Of a DNA stretch of 64,000 bases, positions 32,616 through 40,116 are shown in pieces. The translations under genes were made by a program, and so were the position numbers. A model generated the notes under the pieces. The model saw only the letters and a program-made list of their open reading frames with translations, was not told where the DNA came from and made no database searches. Every line of letters begins with the position of its first letter. Position 1 is the first letter of the stretch. Origin of the DNA: Oscillibacter valericigenes Sjm18-20 (GTDB lineage: Bacteria > Bacillota > Clostridia > Oscillospirales > Oscillospiraceae); the NCBI GenBank assembly GCA_000283575.1, contig AP012044.1:992001-1056000 (forward strand), in the 5' to 3' direction.

Positions 32616-32909
32616 ATGATCCAGGGTAGTATGTCCATGGGACAGGCCGGCATTGTCAGCCTTGCCAGTATGTTGGTGGTGTTTTCGGTTTTGCTGCTTC
32701 TCTACGTGATTTTGGTCGTGTTCGGCAAGGTGGCTACCCGGAATGTGGGCACGGTCGCCCCCGCTGTTTCTGCCGGAGCCGCGGGTGCACCTGCGGCTGC
32801 ACCCAGGCAGGACGACGCGGAGCTGATCGCCGTCCTCTCCGCCGCGATTGCGGAATATGAGCGCACAAAATGCAACCCCTTTATCCGCAACCGGCAGGAT
32901 CTGGACTGA
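32616..32909 (+). CDS. gcdD: Glutaconyl-CoA decarboxylase, delta subunit (small membrane subunit, OadG-like)
   Basis: A 97-residue protein with one membrane helix (about residues 14-36) followed by a Val/Ala/Pro-rich linker and a charged tail (DDAELIAVLSAAIAEYERTK). This is the layout of OadG/GcdD subunits, which hold the decarboxylase complex together at the membrane. GAGGTG lies before the ATG. It lies between gcdA and the biotin carrier, as in other gcd operons. Confidence 0.9.
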   Translation: MIQGSMSMGQAGIVSLASMLVVFSVLLLLYVILVVFGKVATRNVGTVAPAVSAGAAGAPAAAPRQDDAELIAVLSAAIAEYERTKCNPFIRNRQDLD

Positions 32910-32968
32910 GCACATTCTGAATGAAGTCTTCAAAAGACGTACCTATATAATTTAAAGGAGAAATCGAC

Positions 32969-33379
32969 ATGAGAGCTTATACGATCACTGTCAATGGCAA
33001 GACCTATGACGTTCAGGTGGCTGAGAACAGCGCCGCCGCCCCCGCTGCCGCACCCCGTATTCAGAGCGTGACTCCTGTTGCCGCTCCCGCTGCTGCCGCT
33101 GCTGCCGCTCCCGCTCCCGCTGCTCCTGCTCCTGCTCCCGCCGCCGCTGCCGCTGTACCTGCCGGCGCGGGTACCGTCACCGCACCCATGGCCGGTAAAG
33201 TCATGTCTGTCCCCGTCAAGGAGGGCGATTCTGTTACAGCCGGACAGGTGTTGCTGACCTTCGAGGCCATGAAGATGGAAAATGAGATCATGGCTCCCAG
33301 CGCGGGCACCGTCACTAAAGTATTCGTAACGGTTGGCGCTCAAATCGAGGCCGGTGCACAGCTGATTCAGATCGGTTGA
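32969..33379 (+). CDS. gcdC: Glutaconyl-CoA decarboxylase, gamma subunit (biotin carrier)
   Basis: Carries the carboxyl group on biotin between GcdA and GcdB. 136 residues: an N-terminal docking part (MRAYTITVNGKTYDVQVAE), an Ala/Pro hinge of about 45 residues, and a biotinyl domain with the acceptor lysine in FEAMKMENEIMAP (Lys102). The Ala/Pro hinge is a normal feature of these carriers. AAAGGAG precedes the ATG. Confidence 0.97.
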   Translation: MRAYTITVNGKTYDVQVAENSAAAPAAAPRIQSVTPVAAPAAAAAAAPAPAAPAPAPAAAAAVPAGAGTVTAPMAGKVMSVPVKEGDSVTAGQVLLTFEAMKMENEIMAPSAGTVTKVFVTVGAQIEAGAQLIQIG

Positions 33380-33398
33380 TCGGAAGGGAGCTTTCCGA

Positions 33399-34565
33399 AT
33401 GGATTTAATTACTGGAAGTATTACGGGCCTTTTCAGCACGTCCGGTTTCGCAACAATGGACTGGCGTCAGCTGGTCATGATCATCATTTCCTGCGTACTG
33501 CTGTATCTTGGCATCGTAAAGAAGTTCGAGCCCCTGTTGTTGGTTGGCATCGCTTTCGGTATGCTGCTGACAAATCTTCCCGGATCGGCCGTCTTTCATC
33601 CCGAATTCTGGGGCACGGATATCAACTACGGCACGGTACTCCATGACGGCGGCCTTCTTGACCTGCTGTATATCGGCGTCAAAACCGGCCTGTATCCCTC
33701 TTTGATTTTCATGGGCGTAGGCGCCATGACGGACTTTAGTCCCCTGATCGCCCGTCCGTCCTCCCTGTTCATGGGCGCCGCGGCTCAGGGCGGTATCTTC
33801 GTTGCGCTTCTGATGGCCACCTTTATGGGCTTCGCCCCCAATGTGGCAGCGTCCATCGCCATCATCGGCGGTGCGGACGGCCCCACCGCCATTTGGCTGA
33901 CTAAGATTTTGGCTCCGGAATATCTGGGTCCCATTGCCATCGCGGCTTACTCTTACATGGCTCTGATTCCGCTGATCCAGCCGCCGATTATGAAGCTGCT
34001 GACCTCGGAGAAAGAGCGGAAGATTAAGATGGATACCCTGCGTCCCGTTTCCAAGACCGAGAAAATTATCTTCCCGATCATGGTCACTATTGTCACCTGC
34101 CTGGTACTGCCCACCGTGGCACCCCTGTTGGGCTGTCTGATGCTGGGCAACCTGTTCAAGGAGTGCGGCGTGACCGAGCGTCTCAGCGACACCGTCCAGA
34201 ATGCGCTGATGAACATTGTCACAATTTTCCTGGGCATTTCCGTTGGCGCCACCGCCGTATATGATCGGTTCCTCAGCCTGGATACCATTAAGATCATTGT
34301 TCTGGGCCTGATCGCTTTCTGCTTCGCCACTGCCTGCGGCGTATTGTTCGGCAAGCTGATGTGCGTCCTCTCCGGCGGCAAGATCAATCCGCTCATCGGC
34401 TCTGCCGGTGTGTCTGCCGTCCCCATGGCCGCCCGTGTTTCTCAGGTGGTGGGCCAGAAGTACAATCCCGCCAACTTCCTGCTGATGCACGCAATGGGCC
34501 CCAATGTGGCTGGCGTGATTGGCTCTGCGGTGGCCGCCGGCTGCCTGCTGAAGTTTTTCGGCTGA
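33399..34565 (+). CDS. gcdB: Glutaconyl-CoA decarboxylase, beta subunit (Na+ pump)
   Basis: Membrane subunit that decarboxylates carboxybiotin and exports Na+, saving the decarboxylation energy. 388 residues with about nine membrane helices. The family motif with the acidic residues for Na+ and proton transfer is seen in IAIIGGADGPTAIWL, and a second conserved region at GSAGVSAVPMAARV and HAMGPNVAGVIGSAVAAG. It is the last gene of the gcd operon. A 269-base gap with a terminator follows. Confidence 0.96.
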   Translation: MDLITGSITGLFSTSGFATMDWRQLVMIIISCVLLYLGIVKKFEPLLLVGIAFGMLLTNLPGSAVFHPEFWGTDINYGTVLHDGGLLDLLYIGVKTGLYPSLIFMGVGAMTDFSPLIARPSSLFMGAAAQGGIFVALLMATFMGFAPNVAASIAIIGGADGPTAIWLTKILAPEYLGPIAIAAYSYMALIPLIQPPIMKLLTSEKERKIKMDTLRPVSKTEKIIFPIMVTIVTCLVLPTVAPLLGCLMLGNLFKECGVTERLSDTVQNALMNIVTIFLGISVGATAVYDRFLSLDTIKIIVLGLIAFCFATACGVLFGKLMCVLSGGKINPLIGSAGVSAVPMAARVSQVVGQKYNPANFLLMHAMGPNVAGVIGSAVAAGCLLKFFG

Positions 34566-34761
34566 GAGAAGAAGCAAGCTTCATATCCCTCGCTTCGGCC
34601 TGAAAGGTCAAAGCTCACTCGTCTCATGGCTTCTCCTTTTTTCTCCGCAACTAACCTTGCTGGGCTGCGCCGGAGCAAACGGGGGCGAGAGACGCAAGCC
34701 AGGGCGAAGCTTAATGCTATGGAAATGCCACGGGTGTTTCTGCGGAGTTTTGAAGACCGAA
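34566..34761 (+). other. Structured noncoding stretch between gcdB and moxR
   Basis: The stretch contains several short complementary segments, for example CGTCTC with GAGACG and CTCCG with CGGAG, around 34612-34710. No supportable gene is present. It leads into a terminator hairpin (34762-34799) about 35 bases before the moxR-type gene. It may be the 3' end of the gcd transcript or a leader RNA. Confidence 0.35.
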
Positions 34762-34800
34762 AAAAGGGGCTGCTGCAATGGATTGCAGCGGCCCCTTTTG
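34762..34800 (+). terminator. Intrinsic terminator between gcdB and the MoxR-type gene
   Basis: A long stem (AAAAGGGGC... with ...GCCCCTTTT, one bulge) is followed by TTTTGG. The last base of the stem is about 35 bases before the next start codon. Confidence 0.75.
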
Positions 34801-34834
34801 GTTAATTTAAACGAATCCTGACTGTGGAGGTACT

Positions 34835-35638
34835 ATGAAAGAACTAACGAGCACAAAGGACTATATCGCCTCGCTGGAGCTGCTGCGAGTGGCGGATATT
34901 GCCCGAGCGCTGGAAAAACCCTTGCTTATCAAAGGCGAGCCCGGCACCGGAAAGACCATGCTGGCGCAGGCCGTGGCGGAGTCGCTGGGTCTGGAGCTGA
35001 TTGTCTGGAACATCAAATCCACCACAAAGGCTCAGGACGGCCTGTATGTCTACGACACTGTGGCCCGGCTGTACGACAGCCAGTTCGGCGAATCCGGTGT
35101 CAGCGATATTAAAAAATATATCAAGCTGGGAAAGATGGGCGAGGCGTTTCAGTCCGAAAAGCAGGTGGTACTGCTGATCGATGAGATCGACAAGGCCGAT
35201 CTGGAATTTCCCAACGACCTTTTGTGGGAACTGGACCGGATGGAGTTCTACATTCCGGAGACGAAGGAGACTGTCCGGGCGAAGCACCGCCCCATCGTCA
35301 TCATCACCTCCAATGCGGAAAAGGAACTTCCGGACGCATTCTTGCGCCGCTGTATTTTCCACTATATTGCGTTCCCGGATGCGCCCATGATGGAGCGGAT
35401 TGTCCGCGCTCACTACCCGGATCTGGATAAGCGCCTGCTGGATCAGGCGCTGGAACAATTTTACTGCCTGCGGGATCGGGACTTGAAAAAAAAGCCTTCC
35501 ACCAGTGAGCTGCTGGACTGGGTGCAGGCGCTCAGCATTGGCGGGGTGGACCCGAAGCTGCTGCGCTCTACGCTGCCCTTCGCCGGCATCCTGCTGAAAA
35601 AGACGGAGGATATGGACGCCGTGCAGCGGCAGCGGTGA
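34835..35638 (+). CDS. MoxR-family AAA+ ATPase
   Basis: A 267-residue cytoplasmic ATPase with Walker A GEPGTGKT (about 34-41), Walker B VVLLIDEIDK (about 110-119), sensor 1 IVIITSNAEKELP and an arginine finger region (DAFLRRCIFHY). MoxR proteins act with a VWA-domain partner to assemble or activate metal or cofactor enzymes. The VWA gene lies 4 bases downstream, so the two form one unit. The position after the gcd operon hints at a client among the oxygen-sensitive enzymes here, but that is inference. Confidence 0.9.
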   Translation: MKELTSTKDYIASLELLRVADIARALEKPLLIKGEPGTGKTMLAQAVAESLGLELIVWNIKSTTKAQDGLYVYDTVARLYDSQFGESGVSDIKKYIKLGKMGEAFQSEKQVVLLIDEIDKADLEFPNDLLWELDRMEFYIPETKETVRAKHRPIVIITSNAEKELPDAFLRRCIFHYIAFPDAPMMERIVRAHYPDLDKRLLDQALEQFYCLRDRDLKKKPSTSELLDWVQALSIGGVDPKLLRSTLPFAGILLKKTEDMDAVQRQR

Positions 35639-35642
35639 GCGG

Positions 35643-36848
35643 ATGTTTACGGGATTTTTTTACGCGCTGCGCCGATATGGCCTGGACGTATCCCTGAACG
35701 AGTGGCTGACCTTGATGGAAGCGCTGAAGCTGGGACTCCACGGTTCCCAATTGACGGATTTTTATTATCTGGCCCGCTGCATCTTCGCCAAAAGCGAGGC
35801 GGACTTTGACCGCTTTGACCTGGCTTTCGCGGAGTATTTCCACGATGTAGAATCCGTTCGGGAATTGCCCGCGGAGTTTTTGGACTGGCTTGCCGAGGCG
35901 ATTCAGCAACGAAAGTTTGACAGGGATGAAGTGGACGCCCGGTTTGGCGGAGGTCTGGATTTAGAGGAGTTGAAAAAACTGCTGGCGGAGCGCCTTACCG
36001 AGCAGAGGTCGCGCCACGATGGCGGCGGTAAATGGGTGGGCACCGGCGGTACATCGCCGTTTGGACACGGCGGTTATAACCCCGCCGGTATCCGCATCGG
36101 CGGACCCGGACGGCAGAAAAGCGCCGTTCAGGTGGCGGCGGAGCGGGATTACCGGGACTTCCGGCAGGACTCCGCCTTGGAACTGAGGCAGTTTCAAATG
36201 GCGTTTCGCAGACTCCGGAACCTGACGGTGAAGGGCGACGGACCAAAGGACGAGCTTCAGCTTGACGAGACGATCCGCTCCACCTGCGACAACGGCGGTG
36301 CTTTGAAACTGGAATTTGACCGGCCCCGAAAAAACGACGTGCATCTGCTGGTGCTGTTTGATTCCGGAGGGTCCATGTGGTCCTATTCCCGCCTGTGTTC
36401 CCGCCTGTTTTACGCCGTCCACGAGTCCAGCCATTTCAAGGAACTGAAGACCTTCTATTTCCACAACTGCGTCTACGACGACCTGTTCACCACCCCGGAG
36501 TGCTGGTATCAGAAGAGCGTGGATACAAAAAGCGTCCTCCAGGGTCTGAGCGCTTCCTGGAAGATTTTGTTTGTGGGCGACGGGGCCATGGCTCCCAGTG
36601 AGCTTTTGAGCCAGGGCGGGAGTCTGGACTATTTTTATCGGGTCAACGGCGAATCGGGCCTGACTTGGCTGCGGCGCTTTGCGGCAAAATCGGCTCATAC
36701 GGCGTGGCTGAACCCCATTCCGCTGGAGCAATGGGAGTATACCTGGGGAAACCTTACCATTCAAAAGATCCGCAGGGAGATTCCCATGTTTCCCCTGACC
36801 ATCAACGGGCTGGATGCCGCGCTCCATCATCTGATGGCTCCCCGGTGA
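35643..36848 (+). CDS. VWA-domain (CoxE-like) protein, partner of the MoxR ATPase
   Basis: A 401-residue protein. The N-terminal half (about 1-220) is helical and charged. The C-terminal von Willebrand A domain has the metal site LFDSGGSMWSYS (D-x-G-x-S, a CoxE-type variant of D-x-S-x-S). The last part contains LTWLRRFAAKSAHTAWLNPIP. The start is only 4 bases after the ATPase stop, with a weak site. The pair resembles CoxD/CoxE and similar enzyme-maturation pairs, though no Cox genes are nearby. A perfect terminator follows. Confidence 0.85.
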   Translation: MFTGFFYALRRYGLDVSLNEWLTLMEALKLGLHGSQLTDFYYLARCIFAKSEADFDRFDLAFAEYFHDVESVRELPAEFLDWLAEAIQQRKFDRDEVDARFGGGLDLEELKKLLAERLTEQRSRHDGGGKWVGTGGTSPFGHGGYNPAGIRIGGPGRQKSAVQVAAERDYRDFRQDSALELRQFQMAFRRLRNLTVKGDGPKDELQLDETIRSTCDNGGALKLEFDRPRKNDVHLLVLFDSGGSMWSYSRLCSRLFYAVHESSHFKELKTFYFHNCVYDDLFTTPECWYQKSVDTKSVLQGLSASWKILFVGDGAMAPSELLSQGGSLDYFYRVNGESGLTWLRRFAAKSAHTAWLNPIPLEQWEYTWGNLTIQKIRREIPMFPLTINGLDAALHHLMAPR

Positions 36849-36864
36849 GCAGCATCAGTAAGCG

Positions 36865-36898
36865 AAAGTCCCGGCCTCATATGAGGCCGGGACTTTTG
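36865..36898. terminator. Perfect bidirectional hairpin terminator
   Basis: A perfect 16-bp stem (36865-36880 with 36881-36896, no loop bases) has a TTTT tail on the plus strand. It ends the moxR/VWA unit and, on the other strand, the small-peptide end of the GGDEF-EAL operon. Confidence 0.8.
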
Positions 36899-36964
36899 GG
36901 GACCACGCCGCGCAGTGAAGTGCAAGTGGCCTATTCACAGCTTTACCCTTATGAAAAAATCACC

Positions 36965-37036
36965 CTAGCGCTTCATCAGTCTCCCAGCCACCAAGCCGAT
37001 AGCTACGCCGGCGATTGCAAAAATAAAAATACGCAC
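36965..37036 (-). CDS. Candidate 23-residue single-span membrane peptide
   Basis: A GTG start is preceded by AGAAGGAA (5-base spacing) and lies 14 bases after the stop of the GGDEF-EAL gene on the same strand. The predicted peptide (V/M)RIFIFAIAGVAIGLVAGR-LMKR is a small helix with Gly spacings and a basic C-terminal end, like known small membrane peptides. It is too short for routine gene finding. The ribosome site, the gene coupling and the clean hydrophobic helix support it; there is no homology evidence. Confidence 0.5.
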   Translation of the reverse strand: MRIFIFAIAGVAIGLVAGRLMKR

Positions 37037-37049
37037 AGAATTCCTTCTC

Positions 37050-40000
37050 TCATTTAGATTTCCGGCGGGAATTTATACGCTCCACAGATTCCTTTATACA
37101 GATCAGTTCTATTGCCTCCGGTGCGATTTCTATAGGCGGAATGGCGGCGGGACGGCCGAGGAAATAGCCCTGTATCAGGTCTACTCCCAGATCAATCACG
37201 GCCTCCAGCTCCCGGGGCGTCTCTACCCCCTCGGCAATCACCTGCATATCCCGCTGATGGGCATAGGCCACCAGATTTGAAATAATTTCCTGATGATCCC
37301 GGCTGATATCAATGCTGCGAATCATGGAGATGTCAATTTTTATAAAGGCCGGAGCCAGCTTCAGCAGATTCTTCTTGCTGCGATTGCTGCCGCAGTAATC
37401 GTCCAGCGCGAACATGCCGGAAAAGCCGGGGGTCTCCCGTTTGGCGTTGGTGCATGCCTCATCCAGATCCTCACCCTCCAAGATCTCCACGACAATGCGG
37501 GGCTGAAGGGCGGAAAAACGCCGGTGGAATTCCGCTGTGCTCTGGGGTGCCATGGCTTGACTTGGAATGGAATTGACGAACAGCAGTGCGTCCGGTGAGA
37601 TCTGTTCCTGCTCCAGCAGATTCTGAAAGGTCTCGGCGGATTTGAACCACGTTATCCGCTCGATTTCCCCCAGACACCCCTCCCTCCGTGCAATGTGCAG
37701 AAGCTGCTCCGGGCCCGTCAGTGTGAGGGCGCTTACCCGCATCAGCGCTTCATAGCCCCGGATATTTCCGGTATGGGCATCCGCTATGGGCTGAAAATGG
37801 TAAGTGATCCGCCCCTCGTCGAGAATCCTGTGAAATTCCTGACGGCATTCGGGGGAATCACCGGCCTGATGATACAGCTTCATATCAAACTCTGCTACGC
37901 CGTTCTTCCGGGTGTGTTTGACCTGGTACATGGCAAAATCCGCATACTTCATCAGTTCTCCGATGTTGCGGCTGTCGCGGGGATACCACGCAATACCGCC
38001 GGAAATACTGAGGTGCTGCCGCAATCCACCCGGCAGAGCAATTGATTTCTGCCGCACGATATCCAGGAGACGACTGATCTTTTGCCGGATTTCACTCTGA
38101 TCCGAATATCCGTAAAAAAGCAGGTAAAATTCGTCGCCGGATTGACGGGCCACCAGCGTTTCCGCAGGGACGCCATGCAGAAAGCACTGCCCTGCACAGC
38201 GGATGTACTGGTCCCCGAAATCGTGGCCGAATCGGTCGTTAATACTTTTCAGATTATCCAGGTCGATCATCAGCAGCGCCGCCGTACCGAGCTGCTCCGG
38301 AAACAGGAACAGCTCGTCGGCCATGCGGTAGAACGCCCGCCGGTTGTAGATGCCGGTCAGAAGGTCATAGTCCCGCTCATGTTCAATCCGCAGCTGTTCC
38401 AGAGTGGCCGTAGTGGCATTCTCCGCTAATCCCACCAGACAGTCGCCGTTTCGCCGGATGCTCACCCGGATATAGCGCACGCTGCCGTCATCTGAGATTT
38501 TGTACAGGCGGGAGTCCTTTTTTGCACTCTTGGAGACTAAATTTGAATCCAACTGCTCCAGCAACCGTCCGAATTGCTCCCGGGTTATCCCGGATGCGTC
38601 CACATCCTTCATGCCAAGCATAGGGAAAAAATTCGCCGTGACGAACATGGGCTCGCCGCTGCGGTACTCAAACCCTCCAAGTTCGACGCTGGCCATTTCA
38701 ATGATCCTCAGCATCCGGGTGGAGGAGTCCATTACACTGCGGCTGAGGGAGACAATGGTACCGGAAAACTGATCGATCTCCCGAATCCCTGTTGCCGGAA
38801 GGTCCGGGATTCCGGCCTGGCTTTTCTGGGCTTCGGCCACCCGGTCCGCAAGAATCCGGATGGGGTCCGCCATGCTGCGACTAATAAAGGCGCTGCCCAG
38901 AATCCCAAAGAGAAGCGTCACCAGCGCAATGACGATCAGGAGGGTAAGCATATTATCGGAGAAAGAGTACAGGTCCTTTTCCGCCGCTGCGCCGATCAGC
39001 ACCCATCCCGTCTGTGAGAATGGAGCGTTGTTTCCGTACAGGCGCAGAGATCTGACAGCGGCGCTGTACTGCTGCCCGTCAGCCAGAAAGCGGACGCTTC
39101 CGTCTTTGCGCGCCTCAACGGTCAGCTTATCCGGCACCTGATCTGAAAACACGCCGTTGGCCAGCACGGGCTTGTAGACGCCGTCACGGCTGGTGGCGAG
39201 AATATAGGAGCCAGCTTCCTTATGCAGCTCTTCGGCGGGCAGCAGGCGGCTCAGATAATCTGTCTGTAATTCGACGCCCAAAACGCCATAGACCGTTCCG
39301 TCACTCAGGACCAGCGGCTGGGAATAGGAGATGCTGGTCGTATCAGAGTCCTCCAACTGATAGGGCTGCTCGCTCCAATAACCGCAGTACTGCGCGGAAA
39401 GATTCCCGGCGGCGTTCCATGCAGTTTGGAAAGGCCGCTGAAAAAAGTCGCTGCCGGAGCCGGAGTGGAATGCGCACTGAGGTTTCCAGTCCGAGCTGGT
39501 GGATAGATCCAATGAACGGACCACAGCTACCGGCGCCCTCACCAGCAGCAGGTCCGTGTTGAACGCGGACTGGGGGGCAGAAGAGTCCATGTCCCGGATG
39601 CAGATGCCGGAGAAGGAGGCGCTCTCCCAATTAAAATCATCGGGGAGCTCTTGGGTATTCAGGATTACAAAAACGCCGGAGAGCCGCTTGGCATACAGGG
39701 TGGAAATCAGATCCGGGACAATTTGAATCAGCAGCTCGTCTCCGCCATGGCCAGAACCGTTTGGCCCCAGCGTATCCGGATCCAGCGCCCCGTCCTCGGC
39801 CATAGCGGAGGCAGCGGTATTGATGGTTTCCCGCAGCGTTGTGAGATCGCTCCAGGAGGAAACCATGGCGTTTTCCAGGTAGTTCCGGCGGTTTTCCACC
39901 TGCTGAAGCAGCATTTGATCAGAATTCTCCCGCAGCTGCGTGATAACTCCACTGACGAAAATACTTCCCACCAGGAGGAGGATCTCCATAGCCAGCAGGC

Positions 40001-40070
40001 CCAACATGGGGAGTATGAGGAAGCGGGACACAGACCGCTCCGCGCCGGGTTTCGCCTTATTCACTTTCAT
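37050..40070 (-). CDS. Membrane GGDEF-EAL protein (c-di-GMP synthesis/breakdown)
   Basis: A 1006-residue sensor: membrane helix 1 (about 17-39), a large extracellular Cache-like domain (40-372), membrane helix 2 (373-397), a HAMP-like linker, a PAS-like domain (about 450-550), GGDEF (565-725) and EAL (735-975). The cyclase signature is SGDEF (644-648), a variant that can be active. The EAL part keeps Glu774, Asn833, Glu862, Asp890-Asp891, Lys911 and Glu947, but the usual FGTGYSS loop is replaced by YCGSNRSKK. So breakdown of c-di-GMP looks possible, with changed regulation. The start has GGAGGAGGG upstream. It follows a solute-binding lipoprotein gene by 46 bases. Confidence 0.92.
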   Translation of the reverse strand: MKVNKAKPGAERSVSRFLILPMLGLLAMEILLLVGSIFVSGVITQLRENSDQMLLQQVENRRNYLENAMVSSWSDLTTLRETINTAASAMAEDGALDPDTLGPNGSGHGGDELLIQIVPDLISTLYAKRLSGVFVILNTQELPDDFNWESASFSGICIRDMDSSAPQSAFNTDLLLVRAPVAVVRSLDLSTSSDWKPQCAFHSGSGSDFFQRPFQTAWNAAGNLSAQYCGYWSEQPYQLEDSDTTSISYSQPLVLSDGTVYGVLGVELQTDYLSRLLPAEELHKEAGSYILATSRDGVYKPVLANGVFSDQVPDKLTVEARKDGSVRFLADGQQYSAAVRSLRLYGNNAPFSQTGWVLIGAAAEKDLYSFSDNMLTLLIVIALVTLLFGILGSAFISRSMADPIRILADRVAEAQKSQAGIPDLPATGIREIDQFSGTIVSLSRSVMDSSTRMLRIIEMASVELGGFEYRSGEPMFVTANFFPMLGMKDVDASGITREQFGRLLEQLDSNLVSKSAKKDSRLYKISDDGSVRYIRVSIRRNGDCLVGLAENATTATLEQLRIEHERDYDLLTGIYNRRAFYRMADELFLFPEQLGTAALLMIDLDNLKSINDRFGHDFGDQYIRCAGQCFLHGVPAETLVARQSGDEFYLLFYGYSDQSEIRQKISRLLDIVRQKSIALPGGLRQHLSISGGIAWYPRDSRNIGELMKYADFAMYQVKHTRKNGVAEFDMKLYHQAGDSPECRQEFHRILDEGRITYHFQPIADAHTGNIRGYEALMRVSALTLTGPEQLLHIARREGCLGEIERITWFKSAETFQNLLEQEQISPDALLFVNSIPSQAMAPQSTAEFHRRFSALQPRIVVEILEGEDLDEACTNAKRETPGFSGMFALDDYCGSNRSKKNLLKLAPAFIKIDISMIRSIDISRDHQEIISNLVAYAHQRDMQVIAEGVETPRELEAVIDLGVDLIQGYFLGRPAAIPPIEIAPEAIELICIKESVERINSRRKSK

Positions 40071-40116
40071 AGGGACCCTCCTCCCGAACAGCGCGCTGGC
40101 GGGGCAACGGAGTTGC

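Noticed and set aside
30632..32653. Long open frame on the minus strand across gcdA
   Set aside because: Same reason: it is a shadow of gcdA with no motif and no ribosome site.
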